A DNA stretch of 64,000 bases from Diphasiastrum complanatum (GCA_029204225.1 CM055105.1:50730745-50794744); one strand, 5' to 3'. Numbered from the stretch's first letter, positions 1-10,273 are shown. The notes: generated by a model from the sequence alone, not told the origin. Program-made: numbers and translations.

Positions 1-20
1 TTTGAAAATTTTATACTAAC

Positions 21-209
21 CATGTAATGAGTGATGTGATATTCTCCCCATGCTTTTGATACCTCATTAACAAACTCGACACAAGTCTTTTGAACAGCTT
101 TCTTATCAATATCAGAGTATTTTTCTTTTCTTAAAATAGCAATCATACTATCAAGCTTTTTCCATACATCAACTTTTAGTACTTTGGTTTTGTCATCTTT
201 CTCGAAGTC
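21..209 (-). other. Possible exon of an unidentified host gene
   Basis: The minus strand reads open for exactly 63 codons between a good acceptor-like context (pyrimidine-rich stretch ending in cactcag, positions 210-221) and a donor-like ATG|GTTAGTA at 15-23. The peptide begins DFEKDDKTK, is rich in Lys and charged residues, and ends HITHYM. I do not recognise the family. Both ends are in the same phase, so the segment could be a symmetric internal exon. The gypsy gag begins only a few bases beyond the acceptor side, so the neighbouring intron may have been interrupted. It could equally be a chance open stretch or part of another mobile element cut by the window edge. Confidence 0.3.
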
Positions 210-212
210 CTG

Positions 213-681
213 AGTGGCAAATAAGTAATATCAAAATGACAAAAGACAAAAAAGTACGTGACTACATTGAACAATTTAAACGATTAGAAAGTCAGGTACA
301 AGAGCAACCCACCGAATCCATGCTCATCATTTGGTTCCTCGTTGGACTCCCACAATCGATAAGATGTGAACTTCATTCCAATGATGAATATACATCATTG
401 AAACAATCCATGTCTGATGCCATTCGGGAAGAAGACGAGGGCTCAGATGTTGATGAACCACGAGAACGGAGAGCACATCGTGCTGTCCAAGAAGCTCGCC
501 CAAATGATGACGCTCGAGAATGGTTATGAAAGACACAGATGGAGTTGCTTAACCAGCAACACCAACAACAGATGGAGAAACTCACAAAAGAGTTTCAGAA
601 CACTTTTAAGTCTATCCAGAGTTCGATGTCGGGTCAGTTACCCACTGGCCAAATCCACCATAGACAAGAGAACACGTGGTG
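213..681 (+). pseudogene. Ty3/gypsy gag, 5' part (family H), interrupted by copia A
   Basis: The reading VRDYIEQFKRL, FLVGLP and AIREE matches the gypsy H gag at 47769-48296 (VRTYIERFKRL, FLVGLPKAIR, AIREE) in the same order. A frame change near 530 is followed by a Gln-rich QMEKLTKEFQ segment, also present in the 48-kb copy (QMEKLTSEFQ). The reading stops at ENTWC, where the other copy continues into a zinc knuckle. That continuation lies at 12520, after an 11.8-kb insertion. Gag would build the particle and bind RNA. This copy is broken by the insertion and at least one frameshift. Confidence 0.75.
677..681. repeat. Target-site duplication tggtg (left) of copia A
   Basis: The five bases tggtg immediately before the LTR start recur immediately after the 3' LTR at 12520-12524. 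Joining the flanks at one copy restores the gypsy gag reading TWC followed by the zinc-knuckle region. This fixes both the insertion and its boundaries. Confidence 0.9.
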
Positions 682-1331
682 TGTGAAAGATTCAACTAGT
701 TTCATCACATTTTGCAATATTTCCATATTTGGCATATTGAGGCCAAAACTTGATTTAGACTTAGAGGTTGACTTTTCAAAGTTCATTAGTCTAAATTTAA
801 TTTGAATAAACACTTTTTGAAAGTGTGGGAAATATAGAATGCGAGTTTGAGTAGATTCAATTTGAATAAGTTGGGTACATTGAATCTAGACCCAAAATTG
901 GTAGGGTTAGCATTTTGGTGGGAAAGCCAAGTGGCCAAATAGGGTTTGTACCTGTTATAAAAGGATGTAACTCGTGGAGAGAGTCATCTTCTCTCTTCTC
1001 TATCTCATTTCATGCTTATACACGATTCTCTTGGGTTCTACTATCCATGGGTGCACTATCTTGGTGATTGCTTGCAATTCTATGTGTAGAATGATCTATA
1101 TTTGCTATTTTTGGATCCGCACGTGTGAAATATAGTAGCTTGCTGGTTTTGTATGGACAGCAACAATACATAATCATTTCATTCAAGTTTGATCAAGTTC
1201 TATTAGTGTTTGCATCTCAAATTGTGTGTAGATGCTGATTTTTCTACATTGGTGAAATTGATAGTGTATTTCTCTTTCTAACCAAAGATCATTCAAGTAG
1301 ATTGGATCTTAAGGATCTGAAATCTTTCACA
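682..1331 (+). repeat. 5' LTR of copia A
   Basis: The terminal inverted bases TGTGAAAGAT/ATCTTTCACA are perfect. A TATA box (TATAAAA) lies at 956-962, followed by a CT-rich leader. A G-box core CACGTG (1120-1125, within GCACGTGTGA) lies about 160 bp downstream of the TATA. The same 650-bp unit recurs at 11874-12519 and, on the minus strand, at 62693-63342. A 57-bp scrap of it lies at 17676-17732. Confidence 0.93.
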
Positions 1332-1343
1332 TGGTACCAGAGC
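1332..1343 (+). promoter_or_regulatory. Primer-binding site of copia A (initiator tRNA-Met)
   Basis: TGGTACCAGAGC follows the LTR directly and is complementary to the 3' end of plant initiator tRNA-Met, with one change from the usual TGGTATCAGAGC. It marks where minus-strand DNA synthesis would begin. Confidence 0.88.
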
Positions 1344-1923
1344 TTTTGTTTCAGGTTATGAAGGAGGAAATCAGATCTATCAATGATTTGTTGAAGATAT
1401 CAAGTCTAGAGCATGCTAGAGAGGATTCTACACCAAAATCAAATTTTTTGCTTTTGTAGATTGGATCTTTTGTAGATCAAAACACTAAATAGGTCAATAT
1501 ACTTGTTCAATTCCGTTTTTTGATTTCACATGCTGGATTTGGCCGATTTTTGGATCATTGGTTCAGCCTAAGTGGTGGGTTATAGATTGCATATCAAATT
1601 TTCAGCATTTGCATGTAGATTTGGAATAGTCAAATTTTTATTATTTTGTCAAAACCCTAATTTTGATTGGATCTCTAGATAGTGAGGTTGATGGACTTCA
1701 TTTGAGTGTGTTTCAATCTTAGGAAGTGGCAAAAGTCATTAGATTGAGGATAGATCATAGGTTGATCAAGATTCCATGATTCTATGTGTTGATTTGCTTG
1801 GATAAGTGCTAGAAGAGAGATAGTTTCAAATCTTGGTGATTTCTTTCGAAAGCATTTGTTGTTGTTCAAAGGAGTGCTTTGTGCATTGAAATAGGTTGAA
1901 AGAGAAGATCAGGTCATTGCTAC
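1344..1923 (+). other. Untranslated leader of copia A
   Basis: About 580 bp lie between the primer site and the gag start. The stretch is AT-rich and shows no convincing coding frame on the plus strand. It presumably carries packaging signals; I see no specific motif to assign. Confidence 0.6.
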
Positions 1924-2874
1924 ATGGCAACCTCAATTGGAGTCATGTTGGAAGCCAATGATATGCTTACTTCAAGTAACTATTCATTATGGAAAGTGAG
2001 GATGGAGTCACTTCTTGAGATGAATGATGTTTTGGATATTGTTGTAGGTTTGGAGGAGAGACCAGCAACACAACAAGATCAATTGAGGTATTACAAGAGG
2101 GCCAAGAAGGCTCTACACATGATAAAGATGAATGTTACCAATGAACTTCTCAAGGAAGTTGGTAAGTGCACATCATCTTTGGAAGCTTGGAATTCATTGA
2201 AAAAGCTTTATGAATCCAAGTCTACTTCTAGAGTGTTGACTCTAAGAAGGCAAATCTATTCTTGTTTGCGAAAGAATGAAGAAAGTCCAAGTACTTTTGT
2301 TTTGAGAATGAAAGTATTGAATGATGAGTTAGCTTGCATAGATGAAAGCATTAAGGAAGGAGAGCTTATTCAAGTGATTCTTAATGGCTTGTTGGATGCT
2401 CATGCTAACATTGTTTTAAGTATTTCTATTCAAAAGACTTTGCCAAGTTTGATGGATCTTCAAGAGGTCTTGATCAATAAGGAATATAGGCTTCAAGCAA
2501 GAGGTGGATCTACATCGACACTTCAAGAGGATGCTATGTTCACAACGGTCAAATTCAAGGGCAAAATTAAAAGCAAGTGGTCTAAAGGGCAAGATCAAGT
2601 GGATGTTTCTTCAAGTGGCAAAAAGAAGGATAGATCAAAGCTCAAGTGCTTCTATTGTGGCATCAAAGGACACTTTGCAAGTGAGTGCTACAAGAAGAAG
2701 AGAGATCAAGGAGACAAACAAGGTAATCTTACTCTTGATGAGGATGGTTTGGATGTGCAAGATGCAAATGATGATGCTTTTGTGATGTCTTCATGTATGC
2801 TTGCTAATGATGGAGATCTAGATCCTTGGTGGATTGATAGTGGAGCAAGTTCACACATGACCTTTCACAAAGAG
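1924..2874 (+). pseudogene. Copia A gag and start of protease, cut by copia B
   Basis: An open frame from ATG (MATSIGVML) runs 317 codons to the copia B insertion. It carries the copia gag domain (WKVRMESLL near residue 25, then NVTNELLKEVG), a basic stretch, a CCHC zinc knuckle CFYCGIKGHFASEC at residues 242-255, and the aspartic protease site DSGASSHM starting at residue 305. It is close to copia B's N-terminus but a distinct lineage. Reading past HKE enters the inserted LTR and soon stops. The true continuation is at 8741 (YFTSLLVYGDD). Gag-protease would form and mature the virus-like particle. Confidence 0.88.
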
Positions 2875-3527
2875 TGTGAAAAACTCAGATCCAAAAGATG
2901 CTAAAGTTTCATAAAGATCTTGGCCATGGAAGTTATGCACATCTAGATTGAAAAAATGATAGAAATTGTGATGTTAAGCATACTAAACATCAACTAAACA
3001 TCAAAATCTGATCATAAGCTTCCACAAACAGAAACTTGCTGTCCCTGTCCGTACTTCAGAGCCTACAACCTGCATTTCACACGTGTGAAGCCATAGCAAC
3101 AAAGAAATCACAATTCTAGTGGCTAGAATGCAAGATATGAACAAAAAAGTGAGAGAGAAGAAGATGGACCTTCAAAGAGCATAACATTCATTCAATAGAA
3201 TGAAAATGAGATGTGTACATACTCGTGGAGATGGCTATTTATAGCAGCCATAGTGCCTCTTGGCCACTTGTCTTATGATAGGCTAAAATTGGGGTCCAAT
3301 AGGATTCACCCATATACCTAGAAATTTGGTCAAATAGGAATGCACCAAATTATGAGCCAATAGAAGAGCTCCACACTCGACCTCCTCTAATTAATGTGAC
3401 CTCAAAAGTAGTGTACACATACTTTGGGCCTCTACATACATGTATGAACCTATCTCTAACTTTTATTTGGCCATAGGCCTACAAAATCTCAAGTTAGGAA
3501 AATACTACTAGTTGACAATTTTTCACA
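2875..3527 (-). repeat. 3' LTR of copia B
   Basis: In element orientation it starts TGTGAAAAATTG and ends GAGTTTTTCACA. A TATA box (TATAAATA in element orientation) covers 3236-3243. A perfect 14-bp palindrome TTCACACGTGTGAA lies at 3076-3089, about 155 bp downstream of the TATA. The first bases of the LTR also supply the polyprotein's stop codon. Confidence 0.95.
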
Positions 3528-6500
3528 CTCCCTCTTCAACTAGTTTTAGCATAGATTTAGAAAGTACACCAAGACTTGTTCTATGCTTGAAAAATAAGTC
3601 CTTTCCCAATGCTTTGGTAAAGATATCAGCCACACATTCCTTTGATGGGACATGTTCAAGCTTGATCTCTTTTGCCAACACTTGTTCTCTCACAAAATGG
3701 TAAGCCACCTCGATATGTTTGCTCCTTGCATGGAAAACCGGATTGCTTGCTAGACTTTGGGCTGAAAGGTTGTCACAAAAGATGATTGGACTCTCTGAAA
3801 AATCCAGCAAATGAAGCTCCATAATCATCCTCTTGATCCACACCATCTCCTTTGTGCATGATGTCAAAGCTTTGTACTCGGCCTCACTAGAAGAAAGTGA
3901 TATAGTTGCTTGTTTCTTCGACATCCATGAGATAGCTCCATCACCTATGAAAATAGCATGTGCATTTATGGATTTTCTATCCATAAGGTCTCCTGCAAAA
4001 TCTGAATCTGAAAAACCAAATAAGTTAGGTGATGAGCCTCTATAAACAATGCCAAAATCTTTTGTTCCCGAGATGTATCTCAAGATCCTCTTTCCTAGTT
4101 TCCAATGTTCTATGCTAGGATCTTGCATGAATTGGCTTAATCTACCAACACAATAAGATAAATCAGGTCTTGTGATGGTTAGATATATAAGAGAACCTAT
4201 TAGCTTCCTATAGAGAGTAATGTCCTCGAAGGATCTTTCATTACCTCTTATAGTTAGCTTTACATGTGATTCCATAGGTGTATCAATAGGATTTGCATCT
4301 ACCATATGAAATCTATTGAGAATAGAAATAGCATACTTCTCTTGTGAAATAAAAGTGATTTGAGAAGTTCTAATTACTTCTATTCCTAAGATATAGCTCA
4401 AAAGACCAAGATCATGCACTTCAAATTCCTTTTTTAGTGCTTTCTTGATATCTTCTATATCTTCCTTGTTCCCTCCACTTAAAATAATGTCATCCACATA
4501 AATTAGAAGGATTGTAACATCATTAGCACTAATTCTAAAGTAAAGTGAATGATCATACTCACTCATAGTGAAGTTTTGAGAAAGTAGAAAAGAGTTAAGC
4601 CTAGCATACCAACTCCTTGGTGCTTGCTTAAGACCATACAAACTTTTTTGTAGAAAACACACATGATTAGGCTTGCTATGAGAAACATAGCTCTCGGGTT
4701 GCTCCATGTAGACTTCCTCTTCAAGATCACCATTCAAGAAAGCATTAGAAATGTCTAATTGCCAAAGATCCCATCCATAAAGAGTTGCAAGGGAAATGAT
4801 TACTCTTATGCTCACCATCTTTGCCACGGGTGCAAAGGTTTCCTCATAGTCAATGCCATGCTCTTGAGCATAACCTTTAGCCACCAACCTTGCCTTCAAC
4901 TTGTTGATAGATCCATCTTGATTTGTCTTTACCTTGAAGATCCATTTGCATCCAATTGCACTTTTGCCCTTTGGAAGCTCCACCAATCTCCATGTGTTGT
5001 TCTTCATAAGTGCTTCAAACTCAAGATCCATTGCTTGGATCCATTCCTCTTCTTGCCTTGCTTCATCTACACATGAAGGTACATCAAAAGAAGTTAGGAA
5101 AGCATAGTTGGATCCATCCACCACTTGCTTACCTTTGCCATCATAAGTGAGCCTTGAGGGTTTCACTTTATGCCTTGGAGTTCTCCTTGGAATTTGACTT
5201 GAAGAGGCTTCTTCAACATCCACATCCAATGTGTCATCAACTCCATTGTCATCAAGCACATTAGTTGCAACAACACCATCATCACTTGAAACAACTTTTG
5301 GAATGTTACCTTCATCAAAAATGACATCCCTACTTGTGAACACTTTCTTGATTGAAGGAACATAAATCCTATATGCTTTGCTTACTTCACTATAACCAAC
5401 AAAAATGCCCTTTCTTGAAGATGGATCCTCCTTAGTTCTATCATCAAGAGTAATGTTGAAGTAGCAAATGCATCCAAAAGTTCTTAGAAACTTGACATTA
5501 GGCTTCGTACCAAACAAAGCTTCAAAAGGGGTTTTTCCTTCCAATACAACACTTGGCCATCTATTGCATAGGAAATTTGCACACAACAAAGCATCACTCC
5601 AAAAAGGTTTAGGAAGATTAGCATTCAATCTCATTGCCTTTGCACTCTCACACAAGGTTCTATTCTTCCTCTCGGCCACTCCATTTTGTTGTGGTGTTCT
5701 TGGACATGTGTACTCCCTCTTGATCCCATGCTCATCGCAAAAGGCTTTGAATTTGTTAGAAATGTATTCACCACCATTGTCGCTCCTCAAGCATTTGATT
5801 TTGGTTGTAAATTGAGTCTCAATAGCAACTTTGAACTTGACAAACACATCAAACACCTCATCCTTGCTCTTTAGTAGATAAACCCAACAAAATCTACTAA
5901 AATCATCAATGAAAGTTACATACATCTTAGCACCTCCATTGCTAATTGTAGTAACACCATGAATATCCGAATGCAAGAGAGAAAAAGGCATCTTAGATCT
6001 AGATATAGATCTAGTATATGGCAATCTATGTGATTTAGACAAAGCACATTCTTCACAAACATGATTCAAGCAAGTAAGAGACTTGGGAAGTCCCCTTACT
6101 ACCTCCTTTTTGGCTATTACCTCCAAGGCCTTGTAGTTGAGATGTCCCATCCTTTTATGCCATACCTCTTGAATTGACATTTGTTCATTTGCCATGCATC
6201 CAACTTGGTTAGCAACAACACATGCATCAAGCTTGAACAATTTCCCTTGCCTTTTCCCTTTTGCAATGATACTACACCCCTTTTTGATCAAGCAAGCATC
6301 ACCATCAAACTCAACTTTGAATCCTTTGTCAAGCATTTGGCTTACACTAAGTAAGTTCTTGGTAATGGATGGAATGAGCAAAACATCTTTCAATTCTATA
6401 TTCCTATTTGTAGAAAGTGAAATAGGAATTGTGCCAATCCCCTTGATTGCACACTCACCATCATTTGCGGTATAGATTACCTTCCTATCACCATCAAATG

Positions 6501-7473
6501 CCATTAAAGATGAAAAATACTCTTTATGATATGTCATATGAGAAGTGGCTCCACTATCAATCCACCAAGGATCAATGTCTCCATGATTAGCCAACAAGCA
6601 AGATGACATAACAAAAGCATCATTTGAAAGAAGCTCATCCCCACCCTCATCAATAGTTAGATTGGTTTGCTTTTCCCCTTGATCCCTCTTTTTCTTAAAA
6701 CAATCACTAGCAAAATGCCCTTTGACTCCACAATAGAAACATTTTAGCTTAGATCTATCCTTCTTTTTGCCAAAAGTAGAGTGCTCACCTTGGTCTTGCC
6801 CTTTAGACCAATTGCTTTTACCTTTGCCCTTGAACTTGCCTTTAGAGAACATTGCCTCCTCTTCTCCTCCTTGAGATGTAGAAGATGCTCCCACTCTTGC
6901 TTGCAACCTGAATTCTTCAGCCAACAAGACCTCTTGCAAGTCTCCAACACTTGGTAAACATTTTTGGATAGCATAACTTTGAACAAGATTAGCATGATCA
7001 TCCAACAAGCCATTGAGAATCACTTGAACAAGCTCCTCATTATTTATGCCATCATTAATGCATGCTAACTCATCATTCAATGCTTTAACTCTCAAAACAA
7101 AAGCATGTCCATTCTCACTCTTCTTTTGCATACAAGAAAAGATTTGCCTTCTTAAAGTCAACACTCTAGAAGTAGACTTGGATTCATAAACCTTCTTCAA
7201 GGCTTCCCAAGCTTCACTAGATGATGTGCACTTACCAACCTCTTTGATAAGCTCATTTGTCACATTCATCTTGATCATGTGAAGGGCTTTCTTTGCCCTC
7301 TTGTCATACCTCAATTGTTCTTGAGGTGCCAAAGGTCTCTCCTCCACACCTACAACAATATCCATCAACTCATTCATCTCAAGCAAAGACTCCATCCTTA
7401 CTTTCCAAGTAGAATAGTTGAGGGAGGTAAGCCTATCATTGCTTTCCAACATGTAGCCTCCATTTGTAGCCAT
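3523..7473 (-). CDS. Copia B Gag-Pol polyprotein, intact (1316 residues)
   Basis: This single frame encodes, in order, the copia gag domain, a CCHC knuckle (CFYCGVKGHFASDC, residues 245-258), an aspartic protease (DSGATSHM from 306), the GAG-pre-integrase motif (WHKRMGHLN), and integrase with D503, D565 and E601. Thirty-five residues separate the last two, the classic D,D(35)E spacing. Then come a reverse transcriptase with YVDD at 992-995, and RNase H with DSDFAGD from 1156 and SSSEAEYKAL. The length is normal for a plant copia polyprotein. The start is the first ATG, about 600 bp after the primer site. The stop TGA lies in the first bases of the 3' LTR. No internal lesion is seen. The products would assemble particles, copy the RNA and integrate the DNA. 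Confidence 0.95.
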   Translation of the reverse strand: MATNGGYMLESNDRLTSLNYSTWKVRMESLLEMNELMDIVVGVEERPLAPQEQLRYDKRAKKALHMIKMNVTNELIKEVGKCTSSSEAWEALKKVYESKSTSRVLTLRRQIFSCMQKKSENGHAFVLRVKALNDELACINDGINNEELVQVILNGLLDDHANLVQSYAIQKCLPSVGDLQEVLLAEEFRLQARVGASSTSQGGEEEAMFSKGKFKGKGKSNWSKGQDQGEHSTFGKKKDRSKLKCFYCGVKGHFASDCFKKKRDQGEKQTNLTIDEGGDELLSNDAFVMSSCLLANHGDIDPWWIDSGATSHMTYHKEYFSSLMAFDGDRKVIYTANDGECAIKGIGTIPISLSTNRNIELKDVLLIPSITKNLLSVSQMLDKGFKVEFDGDACLIKKGCSIIAKGKRQGKLFKLDACVVANQVGCMANEQMSIQEVWHKRMGHLNYKALEVIAKKEVVRGLPKSLTCLNHVCEECALSKSHRLPYTRSISRSKMPFSLLHSDIHGVTTISNGGAKMYVTFIDDFSRFCWVYLLKSKDEVFDVFVKFKVAIETQFTTKIKCLRSDNGGEYISNKFKAFCDEHGIKREYTCPRTPQQNGVAERKNRTLCESAKAMRLNANLPKPFWSDALLCANFLCNRWPSVVLEGKTPFEALFGTKPNVKFLRTFGCICYFNITLDDRTKEDPSSRKGIFVGYSEVSKAYRIYVPSIKKVFTSRDVIFDEGNIPKVVSSDDGVVATNVLDDNGVDDTLDVDVEEASSSQIPRRTPRHKVKPSRLTYDGKGKQVVDGSNYAFLTSFDVPSCVDEARQEEEWIQAMDLEFEALMKNNTWRLVELPKGKSAIGCKWIFKVKTNQDGSINKLKARLVAKGYAQEHGIDYEETFAPVAKMVSIRVIISLATLYGWDLWQLDISNAFLNGDLEEEVYMEQPESYVSHSKPNHVCFLQKSLYGLKQAPRSWYARLNSFLLSQNFTMSEYDHSLYFRISANDVTILLIYVDDIILSGGNKEDIEDIKKALKKEFEVHDLGLLSYILGIEVIRTSQITFISQEKYAISILNRFHMVDANPIDTPMESHVKLTIRGNERSFEDITLYRKLIGSLIYLTITRPDLSYCVGRLSQFMQDPSIEHWKLGKRILRYISGTKDFGIVYRGSSPNLFGFSDSDFAGDLMDRKSINAHAIFIGDGAISWMSKKQATISLSSSEAEYKALTSCTKEMVWIKRMIMELHLLDFSESPIIFCDNLSAQSLASNPVFHARSKHIEVAYHFVREQVLAKEIKLEHVPSKECVADIFTKALGKDLFFKHRTSLGVLSKSMLKLVEEGV
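3528..3537 (-). promoter_or_regulatory. Polypurine tract of copia B
   Basis: In element orientation GAAGAGGGAG directly abuts the 3' LTR start TGTGA. This is where plus-strand DNA synthesis is primed. It is also coding, specifying the final E-E-G of the polyprotein. Confidence 0.85.
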
Positions 7474-8070
7474 GTTGCAATGATTGATCTCTGATCTTTG
7501 ACCTGTTCCAATGCACTAAGCACTCTCTTGAATCAACAAATGAAACACAAGAAGAAATCACAAAGATTTGGAACCTAAAACCTTACTTTTTCTCTCTTTT
7601 CCTCACTTTTTCCTTAATTTTAGCCACTAGTTTTATGATTTCTTGATCAAACCAAGACCAAACCTCAATATACTTGCTTTTCCCTCACTCCTAAGATTGA
7701 AATACACTCTTGAATCATTCAGCAAACTGAAAATCAGAGGGTTACATCAATTTTGAAGTTTTTGACATGAAGAAGCAAGAAATTGAATCAAAAAACTATA
7801 TGCTAGAATGGAAAACTAATAGGATCTTGTTGGATCTTGCATCTCCCTCTTTCCAAAACAATTTTTGTCTCCTTATTCTGATAAGTACAGAGGGAATTCG
7901 CCCTACTTCAATTGAAATGCATACAAATGATGTTTTGATCACAAAGATCCAATTTCTACACATAAATCAACAAGATTTTTAGCTAGAAACTGGATTGGAA
8001 TGCTACAAAAGCAAACTCGCCCACAAATCTCTTCTAAATCTGGCAAAACCTGCACATTTGGCCGCCTAAT
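7474..8070 (-). other. Untranslated leader of copia B
   Basis: The roughly 600-bp stretch lies between the primer site and the gag ATG. It has no long convincing frame in the element's orientation. It is similar in length to the leader of copia A. Confidence 0.65.
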
Positions 8071-8082
8071 GCTCTGATACCA
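8071..8082 (-). promoter_or_regulatory. Primer-binding site of copia B (initiator tRNA-Met)
   Basis: In element orientation TGGTATCAGAGC directly follows the 5' LTR, a perfect copy of the usual plant tRNA-iMet primer site. Confidence 0.93.
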
Positions 8083-8735
8083 TGTGAAAAACTCAGATCC
8101 AAAAGATGCTAAAGTTTCATAAAGATCTTGGCCATGGAAGTTATGCACATCTAGATTGAAAAAATGATAGAAATTGTGATGTTAAGCATACTAAACATCA
8201 ACTAAACATCAAAATCTGATCATAAGCTTCCACAAACAGAAACTTGCTGTCCCTGTCCGTACTTCAGAGCCTACAACCTGCATTTCACACGTGTGAAGCC
8301 ATAGCAACAAAGAAATCACAATTCTAGTGGCTAGAATGCAAGATATGAACAAAAAAGTGAGAGAGAAGAAGATGGACCTTCAAAGAGCATAACATTCATT
8401 CAATAGAATGAAAATGAGATGTGTACATACTCGTGGAGATGGCTATTTATAGCAGCCATAGTGCCTCTTGGCCACTTGTCTTATGATAGGCTAAAATTGG
8501 GGTCCAATAGGATTCACCCATATACCTAGAAATTTGGTCAAATAGGAATGCACCAAATTATGAGCCAATAGAAGAGCTCCACACTCGACCTCCTCTAATT
8601 AATGTGACCTCAAAAGTAGTGTACACATACTTTGGGCCTCTACATACATGTATGAACCTATCTCTAACTTTTATTTGGCCATAGGCCTACAAAATCTCAA
8701 GTTAGGAAAATACTACTAGTTGACAATTTTTCACA
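8083..8735 (-). repeat. 5' LTR of copia B
   Basis: It has the same length (653 bp) and, by eye, the same sequence as 2875-3527. The TATA box falls at 8444-8451 and the TTCACACGTGTGAA palindrome follows about 155 bp downstream in element orientation. It is followed on the plus strand by the aagag duplication and the rest of copia A. Confidence 0.95.
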
Positions 8736-8740
8736 AAGAG

Positions 8741-10273
8741 TACTTCACTTCTTTGTTGGTATATGGAGATGACAAGAGGGTGATCTACACGACCAATGAT
8801 GGTGAGTGTGCAATCAAAGGGATTGGCACAATTCCTATTTCTCTCTCTACAAATAGGAATGTTCATTTGGAGGATGTCTTGTTTATTCCATCTATTACCA
8901 AGAATTTGCTTAGTGTGAGTCAAATGCTAAGTAAGGGCCTCAAGGTGGAGATTGATGGAGATGCTTGTTTGACCAAAAGGAAGGATGTCTTGATTGGAAA
9001 ATGTAAAAGGCAAGGGAAGTTGTTCAAACTTGATGCTTGCGTTATTGCTAACCAAGTTGGATGTGTTGCAAGGGACAAAATTTCTATTCAAGAGGTTTGG
9101 CACAAAAGGATGGGACACCTCAACTTCAAGTCATTGGAGGTAATGGCAAGGAAGAAGGTTGTGATTGGTCTTCCAAGTTCCTTAAGTAATGACAAGCATG
9201 TTTGTGAGTCTTGTGCTTTGTCTAAGTCACATAGACTACCTTATACTAGATCTATTTCTAGATCTACAAAGACTTTTCAACTTGTACATTCGGACATTCA
9301 TGGATTTACTACAATTAGCAATAGTGGAGCTAAGATGTATGTAACATTCGATTTTAGTAGATTTTGTTGGATCTATCTACTAAAGAGCAAGGATGAAGTG
9401 TATGATGTCTTTGTCAAGTTCAAGAATGCAAGGGAGAACCAATTTTCTACAAAGATCAAGTGCTTGAGAGGTGACAATGGTGGTGAGTACATATCTAACA
9501 AGTTCAAGGCTTTTTGTGATGAGCATGGGATCAAGAGGGAGTATACAACATCAAGGACCCCACAACAAAATGGAGTGGCTGAAAGGAAGAACAAAACTTT
9601 ATGTGAAAGTGCTAAAGCTATGAGGTTAAGTGCTAATCTTGACAAACCATTTTGGGATCAAGCTTTGTTTGTGCCAATTTCTTGTGCAATAGGTGGCCGA
9701 GTGCTATTTTGGATGAGTGCTATTTTGGATTGAAGGACACCTTTTGAGATGCTATTCAAGAGGAGGCCGAGTGTCAACTTTCTAAGAACCTTTAGATGCA
9801 CATGCTATGTCAACATTACTCTTGATGATAGGACCAAGGAGGATCCATCTTCAAGAAGAGGTATTTTTGTTGGATATAGTGAGGTGAGTAAAGCCTACAA
9901 GGTTTACATTCCTTCTACTAACAAAGTGATTGTTGGTAGAGATGTCATTTTTTATGAGGGAAACATTCCAAAGGAGTCTTCAAGCATGATTGATGGTAAA
10001 GTAGATGGTTCTAACATTCCTGATGTTGATGAGAAGGATCCTACTTTGGATGGTGGTGATGATGGACCTTCATCAAGTCAAAAGCCAAGGAGAACATCAA
10101 GAGAAAGACAAGGACCTTCAAGGCTAACATATGATCAAAAGGGTAAGCAAGTAGTTTTTGGAAATTATGTTGCTTTCCTAACCTCTTTGGATGAGCCTAC
10201 AAGTGTAGATCAAGCAAGGAAAGAAGAGGAGTGGATCCAACCAATGGATCTTGAGTATCAAGCTCTTATGAAG
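8741..10273 (+). pseudogene. Copia A protease remainder, integrase and linker, frameshifted
   Basis: The reading resumes exactly where the copia B insertion interrupted it. It includes GAG-pre-integrase (WHKRMGHLNFKSLE), the integrase motifs HSDIHG, DNGGEY and QQNGVAERKN, and the C-terminal integrase/linker (GIFVGYSEVSKAY, RRTSRERQGPSRLTY). Lesions are a loss of two residues in the usual FIDDFSRF (here FDFSRF), a frameshift near 9675, and a 16-bp tandem duplication (gagtgctattttggat) at about 9704-9735 with a stop after it. The frame reopens at 9749 and ends at ALMK, where the family normally continues into reverse transcriptase. Confidence 0.88.

Larger units (their letters stand above)
2875..8735 (-). 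mobile_element. Copia B: apparently complete, very young LTR retrotransposon
   Basis: A 5861-bp element on the minus strand has 653-bp LTRs at both ends, a perfect tRNA-iMet primer site (8071-8082), a polypurine tract (3528-3537) and one uninterrupted polyprotein. The 5-bp target duplication aagag lies at 2870-2874 and 8736-8740. I found no difference between the two LTRs by eye. It disrupts copia A's protease. Every structural requirement for autonomy that I can check from sequence is present, so it may be recently or currently active. Confidence 0.95.

Noticed and set aside
8071-8082. tRNA gene remnants at the primer sites (also 1332, 27229, 32078)
   Set aside because: Only the 12-base complement of the tRNA 3' end is present, next to LTR ends; there is no cloverleaf.
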